DNA from: Azospirillum sp. TSA2s | Lineage (GTDB): Bacteria > Pseudomonadota > Alphaproteobacteria > Azospirillales > Azospirillaceae | Assembly: GCF_004923315.1 (NCBI RefSeq) | Contig: NZ_CP039650.1 | Location: 1,563,501 to 1,627,500, forward strand | Direction of reading: 5' to 3' | Length of the DNA: 64,000 nt | Shown: piece after piece, positions 1 to 8,224 of the stretch | Layout: the number at the start of each line of letters is the position of its first letter | How positions within the stretch are numbered: the first letter of the stretch is position 1 | Notes under the pieces: generated by a model | Seen by the model: only the letters and a program-made list of their open reading frames with translations | What the model was told of the DNA's origin: nothing | Databases searched by the model: none | Program-made: the position numbers and the translations under genes

Positions 1-1638
1 GTGGATGCCTCGCTGCCGGGGCTGCGGCTGACCGCGGTGGAGGGGGAGCAGCCGGTGCTGTCGGGGGGCGAGGCGGTGGGCGGCGCCCAGCTGGCGAACG
101 GCCTGCTGTCGGCGCCGCTGGCGCGCGATCCGGGGCTGGATGTCTCGATCGGCGGCACCGGTGAAAGGTTGCGCCTGGACGCCGCGCGCAGCGGCGACGT
201 CACGCCCGGCGACCCGCGCAGCGGCTGGTTCCCGGTCAAGGCGGTGCAGTCCGATCCCAAAAGTCCGGGGAGCAAGCGGCAGATGCGGCTGCCCCCCGGC
301 GTGCTGAAGGCCGGCTGGGCCGGGCCGGGGGTGCGGGCGCAGGCGCTCGACCGCGAACGGCTGTCCGATGACCTGCTGGGCGTGGCGTCCGCCGATCCGA
401 ACGGTCTGCTGACCCTTGGCGGCGATGGGCAGTATCCTTACCGCGACGGCTCGACCGTACGGCTGCTCGGCCATCCCGATTTCCTGACGCGGCCGGGCGA
501 ATTCGCCTGGGACGCCAAGGCAAAGCGTCTGCTGGTCAAGCCGCCGACCGGGCTGAACAGCGCCGGGGCGGAGCTGGTGGTGGCGCGGCAGCCGGTGCTG
601 CTGCGGCTGGACAATGCGCGCAACGTGGCGGTGGAGGGGCTGACCTTCACCGATGTGCCGTGGGACGGCAACGCCGTGCTGGTGAAGGGCGGCAGCGGCG
701 CGCGGATCGCCGGCAACCGCTTCGTGCTGGTCGGCACCGCGGTGATGCTCGATGGCGCCAGCCGCAGCGAGGTATCGGGCAACCGGATGGAGCATCTTGG
801 CCGGTCCGGCGTGGTGCTGGCGCCGGGCAGCAGCGACAACCGCATCCTCGCCAACCGCATCAGCGACATCGGCGAGGTCCGCTTCTTCAGCGGCGGCGTG
901 ATGGGGGCCGGCATCCGCAACACGCTGATCGCCCACAACGACATCCGCCGGTCGGCCCGTTACGGCATCTCGATCAAGAACTGGAACCCGCAGACGGTGA
1001 ACAGCGACAACACCATCGAGTTCAACCGCATCCGCGACACCTCGCGCCAGACCGCCGACGCCGGCGCCATCGAAATGCTGGGCCGCAGCGGCAACGACAC
1101 CCGCAGCATCATCCGCTTCAACGACATCCGCGACACCGGCGGCCTCGCCACCGATGCGCAGGGGCGCTGGCTGGCTCGCTACAAGGGGTTCGGCATCTAT
1201 CTGGACGACATGACCAGCGGCGTGACGGTGCAGGGCAACCTGCTGGAGAACACCGGCATGGCGGCGATCTTCCTGCATGGCGGCGACAACAACCGGGTGT
1301 CGGACAACATCACGGTGATGAACGACGGCAAGGACCGCTTCCTGCGGCTGGAATGGGTGCCCAGCGCCGGCCCGGCCGGCCGTATGCACGGCAATGTCGC
1401 CGACGGCAACGTGGTGGCCGGCCCGTCGGCGAAGGAGCAGGTCGTCAACAGCCTGTCCGGCGGCGAGTACCGGGTCGAGAACACGCAGCTGGAAAACGCG
1501 GCGCCCACGGCGGAGGCCGCCGGTGTGGCCAGCGCCGCCAGGGCCGCGAATGCACCGGCCGGGGGGCGCCTGCTCGACCGCCTGCTGGCGAAGAAGGAAC
1601 TGCCTCTCGACCGCGTCGGACCGGAGGGGATGCGGTAA
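1..1638 (+). CDS. right-handed parallel beta-helix repeat protein, 5' end cut by window
   Basis: The reading frame is open from base 1 to a TAA at 1636-1638 (545 residues visible), so the true start probably lies before the window. From about residue 200 the protein shows short repeats of the form N-x-I/V-x-x-N-x-I/F (for example around GNRF, ANRI, HNDI, FNRI, FNDI, GNLL), typical of a right-handed parallel beta-helix with PbH1-type coils. Such proteins are usually exported polysaccharide lyases, epimerases or surface proteins. The catalytic type cannot be told from what is visible, and the part that would hold a signal peptide is missing. A type A palindromic repeat follows directly. Confidence 0.8.
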   Translation: MDASLPGLRLTAVEGEQPVLSGGEAVGGAQLANGLLSAPLARDPGLDVSIGGTGERLRLDAARSGDVTPGDPRSGWFPVKAVQSDPKSPGSKRQMRLPPGVLKAGWAGPGVRAQALDRERLSDDLLGVASADPNGLLTLGGDGQYPYRDGSTVRLLGHPDFLTRPGEFAWDAKAKRLLVKPPTGLNSAGAELVVARQPVLLRLDNARNVAVEGLTFTDVPWDGNAVLVKGGSGARIAGNRFVLVGTAVMLDGASRSEVSGNRMEHLGRSGVVLAPGSSDNRILANRISDIGEVRFFSGGVMGAGIRNTLIAHNDIRRSARYGISIKNWNPQTVNSDNTIEFNRIRDTSRQTADAGAIEMLGRSGNDTRSIIRFNDIRDTGGLATDAQGRWLARYKGFGIYLDDMTSGVTVQGNLLENTGMAAIFLHGGDNNRVSDNITVMNDGKDRFLRLEWVPSAGPAGRMHGNVADGNVVAGPSAKEQVVNSLSGGEYRVENTQLENAAPTAEAAGVASAARAANAPAGGRLLDRLLAKKELPLDRVGPEGMR

Positions 1639-1648
1639 TAAAAAAAAG

Positions 1649-1796
1649 CCCTCTCCCGCCCCGGGAGAGGGGAGGGACCCAAGCGAAGCTTGGGAGGGGT
1701 GAGGGGTGGGACAAGGATCGAGAATCCATGTCCACATCGCCCCTCACCCTCCCGCCTGCGGCGGGCCCCTCCCTCTCCCGGGTCGGGAGAGGGGGA
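1649..1796. repeat. type A palindromic repeat, copy 1
   Basis: Two imperfect inverted arms built on CTCTCCC/GGGAGAG flank a centre containing the small hairpins CCAAGCGAAGCTTGG and CCGCCTGCGGCGG. It fills most of the interval between the beta-helix gene and the converging hemY. A closely similar copy lies at 48283-48434. No T-tract follows the stems, so it is not a standard Rho-independent terminator, although it may fold in RNA. Confidence 0.8.
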
Positions 1797-1813
1797 TTTT
1801 CAGCGCGTCATCC

Positions 1814-3163
1814 TCACGCCGTAGCCGGACGGGCCAGCGCCGGGGGGATGTCGGTCGGTTCCATCAGCGGGACGGCGACTGTCGGGGCCTTCCAGGTCAG
1901 CGTGTCGAAGGCGCCGCAATGGCCGCACAGGCCGCCCCAGTTGTGGCTGACCGCCCCGCAGGAGCTGCAGGTCCACACCGGATCCTCCGGCGCGTTGGCG
2001 GCCTTGGCCAGCCAGTCCTTCGCCGCATCCTCGTCATGGCGCTCGCCGCGGTCCAGCTCGGCCATCAGGCGGTAGGTGCGGCGGGTCGGGCCGATCTCCA
2101 TGGCGCGGTTCAGGTGCTGGCGCGCCTCGCCCCACAGCTGGGCGTCGATGGCGGCGCGGGCGACGGCGAGGTGCGATTCGGCCGAGTCCGGGGACTGACG
2201 CACCAGCTTCTGGAACAGCCGGACGCGGGTCAGCGGGTCGTAGCTGGAGACGATCGACCGGTAGATGTCGGCCAGCTCCGGATGCGGCGAGTGGCGCCAT
2301 GCCCGCTCCACCACCTTGGCGGCCGGCTTCAGCCGGTCGGCGGCGAGCTGCAGGCGGGCCAGACGGACGGCGGCGGGGACGAAGCCCGGCATCATGTCGT
2401 GCGCCGCCTGGGCGTGCGACAGGGCGGCGTCGGCCCGGCCGCGGCGCTCCGCCTCGAAGCTGCGCTCCAGCAGCAGGACGGCGCGGTGGCGGCGGCCCTC
2501 GTCGGTCGGGATGGCCCCGGCCTGGATCGCCTGCTGCAAGGTGCCTTCGGCGGCAGCCCAGTCGCCGGCCTGCGCCTCCAGGTCATAGAGCGTGCCGAGC
2601 AGCCAGGGCGTGTTGGGCTGCAGCCCGCGTGCCTTGCGGGCCAGCGTCAGCGCCTCCACCCGGTCGCCCGACTTGATCGCCTGGGTCAGCAGCCCGCGCA
2701 TGCCGAGGAAGGCCGTCTCCGGCCGCTCCAGCATGGCGGTGAAATACTCCCTGGCGGCGCGCTCGTCGCCCTGCAGCTGGGCGGCCTGGGCCGACAGCAG
2801 CATGGTCAGCGGCGGCTCGTTCAGCAGCCCGTCGGCCTTGCGCGCCATCTTGCGCGCGGTCTGCGCATCGCCGGCGGCGATGGCGACCATGCCCTGGGTC
2901 AGGGCGCGGTAACCGCGCTCGCGGCGGCGGACCCGGCTGTGGCGGCGGATGCGGTACGGCGTGCGGATCAGGGCGCGGATCAGGCGATAGCCCAGCGCCG
3001 CGATGCCCAGCGCCACGATCGTGACCAGCAGGGCGACCCAGAAGGGCGCCTCGACGGCGTAGCCCAGCCAATGGACGCTGACGGTGCCGGGACGGTCGGC
3101 GAGCCAGATCGCGGCGGCGATGACCACCGCGACCTTCAGAAGGAACCAGAGGGCGCGGATCAT
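1814..3163 (-). CDS. hemY: HemY-like heme biosynthesis TPR membrane protein
   Basis: Predicted 449-residue inner-membrane protein. Two hydrophobic segments lie at about residues 2-22 and 35-60, followed by a long alpha-helical tetratricopeptide-like region. The C-terminus carries a small zinc-ribbon-like motif, C-S-S-C and C-G-H-C about 11 residues apart, near residues 398-416. This layout matches the alphaproteobacterial HemY family (the TPR protein, not protoporphyrinogen oxidase), whose exact biochemical role in tetrapyrrole synthesis is unsettled. The ATG at 3161-3163 overlaps the TGA of the upstream mitofilin-like gene (ATGA), which indicates translational coupling. It is the last gene of the hemC-hemD-mitofilin-hemY operon. 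Confidence 0.88.
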   Translation of the reverse strand: MIRALWFLLKVAVVIAAAIWLADRPGTVSVHWLGYAVEAPFWVALLVTIVALGIAALGYRLIRALIRTPYRIRRHSRVRRRERGYRALTQGMVAIAAGDAQTARKMARKADGLLNEPPLTMLLSAQAAQLQGDERAAREYFTAMLERPETAFLGMRGLLTQAIKSGDRVEALTLARKARGLQPNTPWLLGTLYDLEAQAGDWAAAEGTLQQAIQAGAIPTDEGRRHRAVLLLERSFEAERRGRADAALSHAQAAHDMMPGFVPAAVRLARLQLAADRLKPAAKVVERAWRHSPHPELADIYRSIVSSYDPLTRVRLFQKLVRQSPDSAESHLAVARAAIDAQLWGEARQHLNRAMEIGPTRRTYRLMAELDRGERHDEDAAKDWLAKAANAPEDPVWTCSSCGAVSHNWGGLCGHCGAFDTLTWKAPTVAVPLMEPTDIPPALARPATA

Positions 3164-4908
3164 TGGGCCGTCCCCTTCCCGCCGGCGGCGGTGGTCATCA
3201 GGGCGATGGCGCGGTCGTTCAGCTGGCGCGCGGCCTGATCGGCGGCCAGACGCGCCTTGGCGTCGGCCAGCCATGGGGCGGCGGTCTGCGCGGCCGGACC
3301 CTGCAGGGCCGACAGCTCCTCGACCGCCTTGGCGAGGTTGCCCTCGTTCAGAGCGGCTTCGGCGCGGGCGACGATGGCGTTGGCGGTGGTGCCGACCACC
3401 CCGCCGCCCTCCTGGCGGACGGTGACCAGGGTGGACAGCTTGCCGACCGCCGTGTCGATCCAGCTCTTGCCCTCGCCGCGGATGTCGGCGCGGACGATCT
3501 CGCCGGCCAGTGGCTGGAAGCGGTCGGTCAGCTGGGCGCGGGTCGGGATGCCCTTGGCGGCATAGGGCGCCACGGCGTCCAGCGGCTGGGTCACGCCCGC
3601 GTCGGCGATGTTGAGGGCGCGGACCGCCTGCAGGTCCTGCTGGAACGGCTGCCCGCCCGACAGGGAGGCGCGCAGCTGCCCGGCGGCCAGCACCAGCGCC
3701 TGGGCGGTGGTGGCGGCGTCCTGGCGCTCGCTGACGGCCTGGTTGACGCTGGTGACCTGCTGCTTCAGCTGGTCGACCTCGCTGCGCAGCTCCTGCGCCG
3801 CTTGGCTGTTGCCGGAGACGGCGGAAACCTTCTGCTCAAGCGCGGCGATGCGGTCGGCCAGCGCCTTCTGGGCGTCGGCGGCGCCGGTGTCGGGCGTGGC
3901 GGCCGGGCGCTTCTCCAGCGCGTCGATCCGCTGGGTCAGGGCGGAGAGGTCGGCACCGTTGCCCCCGTTGGCGGCGGCGGGACGCTGCTCCAGCTTGCCG
4001 ATGCGGTCGGTGAGCTGCTGGATCTGCGCCTTCAGCGCCGGGTCGGCCGGAGCGGAGGCGGTGGAGGAGGCGGACGGTGACGGCCAGCCGGGCAGGGCTG
4101 GACCCCACCAGGGCGCCGACAGGGCGGCGGCGCCGACCAGCAATGCTACCACCGACAGGGCGGTGGCGAACCCACTGCCGGAGCGCGGCTCGTCGAGGTA
4201 GGACGGGGTCGGGGCGATATTGGGGGCGATGGTCGGACGCGCCGGCTCGGCATCGGCGCTGCGGCTGTAGCCCGCGCTGCCGCTGGTGCCGGACGGCGTC
4301 CAGCTGCCGGTGGTGGACTTCGACGTATCGGATTTGGTGGCGTCGGACTTGATACCGTCGTCCTTGGCTTCCTCGGCCTTCTCCGCGTCGCCCTTCGGCG
4401 TGTCGGCGAGGCTGTCGGTCGCGCCGATCGGCGTGGCCGGCGGGATCAGGGCGTCGGACGATTGCAGTTCCGTCGCCGCACCGGTGGTCGCGCCGGCCGC
4501 CGGGGTGTCGGCGCCGGGGATGGTGTCGGCCGGGAAAGCGGTCGGAACCGGCTCCACCACCGGAGCGGCGTCGACAGTCGTGGCGGTCGTGGCGGCCGGG
4601 GTGATGACGGATGCGGCGGAGGCGTCGGTCGGCCGATCCTCGCTGGGGGTGGCCGCGTCCAGGTCGGCGTCGTCCAGCTTGATGCGGTGCTTGGCGGCGG
4701 CGGTGCGCAGGTCGGCATGGCGGGCCAGCGGGATCGCGCCGCGCTTCTTCCAACCCTGGACCGTCGTCACCGGGGTGTCCAGCTTGTGGGCCATCGGGCG
4801 GATGCCGCCGAAACGTTCGACGATGCGGTCGACCGCCGCATTGCCGGTGCTGGCGCCGTCGCCGTCACGGTCGGTGCCGGGGCGTTCGGGGCCTGGACGA
4901 GAGGTCAT
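3160..4908 (-). CDS. mitofilin/Mic60-like inner membrane protein with N-terminal helix-turn-helix
   Basis: 582 residues. Residues about 24-82 look like the Cro/carph-isopro type helix-turn-helix (VDRIVERFGG, then TTVQGWKKRG and ARHADLRTAA). A Pro/Ala/Thr-rich low-complexity linker runs to about 240. One transmembrane segment lies near 246-266, followed by a coiled coil (about 290-410) and a C-terminal helical domain like alphaproteobacterial mitofilin (COG4223). Position between hemD and hemY is the usual place for this family. Mitofilin homologues shape the inner membrane and contact outer-membrane proteins; the role here is inferred. The start ATG 4906-4908 was chosen because residues upstream in the same frame have no family character. 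The DNA-binding-like head is the odd feature. Confidence 0.82.
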   Translation of the reverse strand: MTSRPGPERPGTDRDGDGASTGNAAVDRIVERFGGIRPMAHKLDTPVTTVQGWKKRGAIPLARHADLRTAAAKHRIKLDDADLDAATPSEDRPTDASAASVITPAATTATTVDAAPVVEPVPTAFPADTIPGADTPAAGATTGAATELQSSDALIPPATPIGATDSLADTPKGDAEKAEEAKDDGIKSDATKSDTSKSTTGSWTPSGTSGSAGYSRSADAEPARPTIAPNIAPTPSYLDEPRSGSGFATALSVVALLVGAAALSAPWWGPALPGWPSPSASSTASAPADPALKAQIQQLTDRIGKLEQRPAAANGGNGADLSALTQRIDALEKRPAATPDTGAADAQKALADRIAALEQKVSAVSGNSQAAQELRSEVDQLKQQVTSVNQAVSERQDAATTAQALVLAAGQLRASLSGGQPFQQDLQAVRALNIADAGVTQPLDAVAPYAAKGIPTRAQLTDRFQPLAGEIVRADIRGEGKSWIDTAVGKLSTLVTVRQEGGGVVGTTANAIVARAEAALNEGNLAKAVEELSALQGPAAQTAAPWLADAKARLAADQAARQLNDRAIALMTTAAGGKGTAQ

Positions 4909-4976
4909 GGGCTGTACCTTCGGTTCGCTGTTGTTCGTCTTAACGTCACAGCCCCCTGACCGGTCCCCCTCGTCCC

Positions 4977-5027
4977 CCGTACGGCTGACCCACCCACCCG
5001 GACGCACCAGGGGTGTAAGCCGTACGG
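4977..5027. other. 10-bp perfect inverted repeat between hemD and the mitofilin gene
   Basis: CCGTACGGCT at 4977-4986 pairs perfectly with AGCCGTACGG at 5018-5027 across a 31-nt loop. Each arm contains the self-complementary core CCGTACGG. It lies in the 135-bp gap downstream of hemD. No T-run follows, so it is either an attenuator or processing hairpin, or a protein-binding site. It shares the CGTACG motif that is crowded in hemD itself. Confidence 0.6.
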
Positions 5028-5043
5028 CCGGACCGCGCCGGGT

Positions 5044-5814
5044 TTATCCGGCGACCGGCAACAGATCGAGTAGGGCGTCCTGCTCCGGCCGCGCCGCCAC
5101 CCGTACGCTTCGCCACGGCGTCACTCCCTGGTCGCCGTACGCACGGGCAGCCTCCGCGACCGCGGGGCTGAGGCAGAACGCATCGACCGTACGACAACAA
5201 TCGACCAGCCCCGCCTCGGCGAGCAGCCTAACAAAGGATGCGGCAGTACGGGGAGAGAAAAACAACACGCCGTCGAGCCCGGACGTACGCAAAAATGTCG
5301 CGGTCTCGTCCGACAGGGTTAGCGCGGGTACGGCATCGTACATCACGCTGCGCCGCAGCGTGAACCCGGCCGCCCCCAGCAGGCCGGCGAGGTCGCCCGC
5401 CACCTTGCTGCCGGCCACATGAAGAAGCGTACCGGCGTATGGATCCCGCAGGGACCGGACACGTTCCGCCAGCGCGTACACGTCGCCGGACGCGCTGTCG
5501 ACCTGTTCGAAGCCGGCGGCCCGCGCCGCCCGCGCCGTGGCGTCGCCGACGGCGTGCACCGGACGGTCGCGCCGGCTCGTACGTTTGGTGTAGGCGCGTA
5601 CGCCGTTCGCGCTGGTGAACAGCAGGGCTTGTACGTCGGACAGGTCGGGTTCCGGCCCGTCGAGCCAGACCATCGACAGCATCGGCTCCACCGCCGTGGC
5701 GAAGCCGAGCGCCTCCAGCCGGCGGACCAGCGGCTCGGCATCTTCCGCCGGACGCGTCACCAGAAGGCGCGTCCGGCGGTCGGCGGAAGAGGATTGAGGC
5801 TGCTTTCCCGTCAT
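5044..5814 (-). CDS. hemD: uroporphyrinogen-III synthase
   Basis: 256 residues, the normal length. HemD cyclises hydroxymethylbilane, the HemC product, to uroporphyrinogen III in the cytoplasm. Family marks include the N-terminal LLVTRPAEDA, the FTSANGVRAY segment, AVGDATARAA, the LHVAGSKVAGDL segment and the LFFSPRTAASF segment. ATG 5812-5814 follows the hemC stop by 25 bp. The gene is unusually rich in the tetranucleotide GTAC (12 within the gene, several as CGTACG), which gives codons such as GTA, CGT, ACG and TAC that are rare in neighbouring genes. Identity is firm from motifs and from position after hemC. Confidence 0.9.
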   Translation of the reverse strand: MTGKQPQSSSADRRTRLLVTRPAEDAEPLVRRLEALGFATAVEPMLSMVWLDGPEPDLSDVQALLFTSANGVRAYTKRTSRRDRPVHAVGDATARAARAAGFEQVDSASGDVYALAERVRSLRDPYAGTLLHVAGSKVAGDLAGLLGAAGFTLRRSVMYDAVPALTLSDETATFLRTSGLDGVLFFSPRTAASFVRLLAEAGLVDCCRTVDAFCLSPAVAEAARAYGDQGVTPWRSVRVAARPEQDALLDLLPVAG

Positions 5815-5839
5815 GCGGAAAACCCGGCCGGGATGGCGG

Positions 5840-6778
5840 TCAGTGCGGTGCCGCGGTGAAGAAATCGGGCGGCAGTTGCGCCCGGATCTCGGCCCCGGCA
5901 TCGGCGCCCAGCGACTCGGCCTCTGCCGCCTTGCCGTGGCGTTCCGCCCGGAAGATGATGCGTCCGTCGGTCGACAGCACCTTGGCGCGCAAATGCAGGT
6001 CGTCGCCGTCTAGCATCGCCAGCGCCGCGATGGGCGTGCGGCAGGAGCCGTCGAGCGCGGCCAGCAGCGCACGCTCCGCCGTGACGCGGACCATGGTCTC
6101 CGCACAGTTCAGCGGGGCCAGCAGGGCGCGGGTGGCGTCGTCGGCGCTGCGGATCTCGATGCCGATGGCGCCCTGGGCCACCGCCGGCAGCATGGTTTCC
6201 GGTTCCAGCACCGCGCTGATGCGCTCGGTCAGGCCGAGGCGGCGCAGGCCGGCCAGCGCCAGCAGGGTGGCGTCCACCTCGCCCGCGTCCAGCTTGGACA
6301 GGCGGGTCTGCACGTTGCCGCGCAGCGGGAAGATCTTCAGGTCGGGGCGCAGCTCCAGCACCTGGGCCTGACGGCGCAGGCCGGCGGTGCCGACCACGGC
6401 GCCGGCCGGCAGGTCGGCCAGACCGCCGCCGGAGCGGGAGAAGAAGGCGTCGCGCGGGTCCTCGCGCGGCAGCAGGGTGGCGATCTCCAGCCCGTCGGGA
6501 AGCTGGGTCGGCACGTCCTTCATCGAATGGACGGCCAGATCGGCGCGGCCGTCGAACAGCGCCTCCTCCAGCTCCTTGGTGAACAGGCCCTTGCCGCCCG
6601 CTTCCGCCAGGGTGCGGTCGAGGATGCGGTCGCCGGTGGTCTTGAAGACGACGATCTCGATGGCGCCGGGCGCAGCGAGATGCGGATGGGCGGCGATCAG
6701 GCGGTCGCGGGTTTCGTGGGCCTGCGCCAGCGCCAGCGGGCTGCCGCGCGTCCCGATACGGAGCGGGTGGGTCGTCAT
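5840..6778 (-). CDS. hemC: porphobilinogen deaminase (hydroxymethylbilane synthase)
   Basis: 312 residues. It polymerises four porphobilinogen units into hydroxymethylbilane. Visible signatures are the start LRIGTRGSPLALAQ, HSMKDVPTQLP with the catalytic Asp, GTAGLRRQAQ, the LRGNVQTRLSKLD segment, and LDGSCRTPIA with the Cys that holds the dipyrromethane cofactor. It is the first gene of the minus-strand heme operon and is transcribed away from tsaD; the 144-bp gap between them should hold both promoters. The ATG at 6776-6778 fits the family N-terminus exactly. Confidence 0.96.
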   Translation of the reverse strand: MTTHPLRIGTRGSPLALAQAHETRDRLIAAHPHLAAPGAIEIVVFKTTGDRILDRTLAEAGGKGLFTKELEEALFDGRADLAVHSMKDVPTQLPDGLEIATLLPREDPRDAFFSRSGGGLADLPAGAVVGTAGLRRQAQVLELRPDLKIFPLRGNVQTRLSKLDAGEVDATLLALAGLRRLGLTERISAVLEPETMLPAVAQGAIGIEIRSADDATRALLAPLNCAETMVRVTAERALLAALDGSCRTPIAALAMLDGDDLHLRAKVLSTDGRIIFRAERHGKAAEAESLGADAGAEIRAQLPPDFFTAAPH

Positions 6779-6922
6779 AGGGCGAGTTCTAGGGGATCCG
6801 CGCAGCTTTGCAAGGATTCGTCGCCCGGTCATACGGAAGATTGAGGCGGATCAAATTTCATGCGCGCACTTGTCGGCAACTCCATCCTGTACCCGGACGG
6901 CCAAGGCGGCTAGGTTGGCGCC

Positions 6923-7996
6923 ATGATCGTTCTTGGAATCGAAACGAGCTGCGACGAGACGGCCGCCGCCGTCGTCACCGACGCGCGCGAGATCCGCGCC
7001 GACGTCGTGCTGTCGCAGCTGGACGACCACACGCCTTATGGCGGCGTCGTCCCGGAAATCGCCGCCCGCGCCCATCTTGAACATCTGGACGGGCTGATCC
7101 GCCGCGCCATGGACGAGGCCGGGATCGGCTTCGGCGACCTCGACGCGGTGGCGGCCACCGGCGGGCCGGGGCTGATCGGCGGCGTCATCGTCGGCGTCAT
7201 GACCGCCAAGGCCATCGCCGCCGCGCGCGGGCTGCCCTTCGTCGCCGTCAACCATCTGGAAGGCCACGCGCTGACGGCGCGGCTGACCGACGACGTCGCC
7301 TTTCCCTACCTGCTGCTGCTGGTGTCGGGCGGCCATTGCCAGCTTCTGGCGGTGGAGGGGGTCGGGCGTTACCGCCGGCTCGGCACCACCATCGACGATG
7401 CGGTGGGCGAGGCGTTCGACAAGACCGCCAAGCTGCTGGGGCTGGGCTATCCCGGCGGGCCGCTGGTGGAGAAGGCGGCGGCGCGCGCCACCAACCCGGC
7501 GCGGTTCGAGCTGCCGCGGCCGATGCTGGGCCGTCCGGGCTGCGACTTCTCCTTCTCCGGGCTGAAGACCGCGGTGCGGCGGCATGTCGAGGAGTTAGGT
7601 GGCGTGCTGTCCGATGCGGATCGCGACGATCTCGCCGCCGCCTTCCAGGCGACGGTGGCGGAGGTGCTGGCCGACCGCTGCGCCCGCGCCATCCGCCGCT
7701 TCAAGGAGGACCATCCGCAGGGTGGCGCCCTGGTGGTCGCCGGCGGTGTCGCCGCCAACAAGGCGATCCGCAGCCGGCTGTCGACGCTGGCGGAAAAGCA
7801 GCGCATGCCGTTCGTGGCGCCGCCGTTGCGCCTGTGCACCGACAACGCGGCGATGATCGCCTGGGCCGGGATCGAGCGGTTCCGGCTGGGCGAGAGCGAC
7901 CCGTTGAATTTCGCCCCCCGTCCGCGCTGGCCGCTGGACCCCACCGCCGCGCCGGTGATCGGGCGCGCAGGGGTCGGTGCGGGGGTGAAGGCGTGA
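6923..7996 (+). CDS. tsaD: tRNA N6-adenosine threonylcarbamoyltransferase
   Basis: 357 residues. TsaD transfers the threonylcarbamoyl group to A37 of ANN-decoding tRNAs, working with TsaB and TsaE, which are not in this window. Motifs: N-terminal MIVLGIETSCDETAAAVV, metal-binding NHLEGHALTARL, the LLLVSGGHCQL segment and C-terminal VAGGVAANKAIR. It is divergent from hemC and co-directional with gpsA, an arrangement common in alphaproteobacteria. A type B repeat and a long C-run separate it from gpsA. Confidence 0.96.
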   Translation: MIVLGIETSCDETAAAVVTDAREIRADVVLSQLDDHTPYGGVVPEIAARAHLEHLDGLIRRAMDEAGIGFGDLDAVAATGGPGLIGGVIVGVMTAKAIAAARGLPFVAVNHLEGHALTARLTDDVAFPYLLLLVSGGHCQLLAVEGVGRYRRLGTTIDDAVGEAFDKTAKLLGLGYPGGPLVEKAAARATNPARFELPRPMLGRPGCDFSFSGLKTAVRRHVEELGGVLSDADRDDLAAAFQATVAEVLADRCARAIRRFKEDHPQGGALVVAGGVAANKAIRSRLSTLAEKQRMPFVAPPLRLCTDNAAMIAWAGIERFRLGESDPLNFAPRPRWPLDPTAAPVIGRAGVGAGVKA

Positions 7997-8010
7997 GACG
8001 CATCCTTATA

Positions 8011-8187
8011 TCCCCTCTCCCGCCCGCGAGATCCCCTCTCCCCCCCCCCCCCCCCCCGGGGAGAGGGTTAGGGTGAGGGGGATGAGTGGCGTGGCTCTGC
8101 TCGACGCGCGGCGCCTATCATCGTTCCATAAATCCTCCCCATGCATCCCCCTCACCCCGACCCTCTCCCCGGGGGGGAGAGGGGGAG
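8011..8187. repeat. type B palindromic repeat with an 18-C run
   Basis: The left arm (CCCCTCTCC...GGGGAGAGGG then TTAGGGTGAGGGGGATG) and the right arm (CATCCCCCTCACCCCGACC then CTCTCCCC...GGGGGAGAGGG) are inverted copies. The left hairpin contains an uninterrupted run of 18 C residues at 8040-8057, a likely slippage hot spot. It fills the gap between tsaD and gpsA. Similar copies lie at 12533-12682, 30353-30556 and 62489-62663. Confidence 0.85.
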
Positions 8188-8224
8188 TGGAGCGTGGTCG
8201 TTTCATTGATGTGAGAGACTTGCC

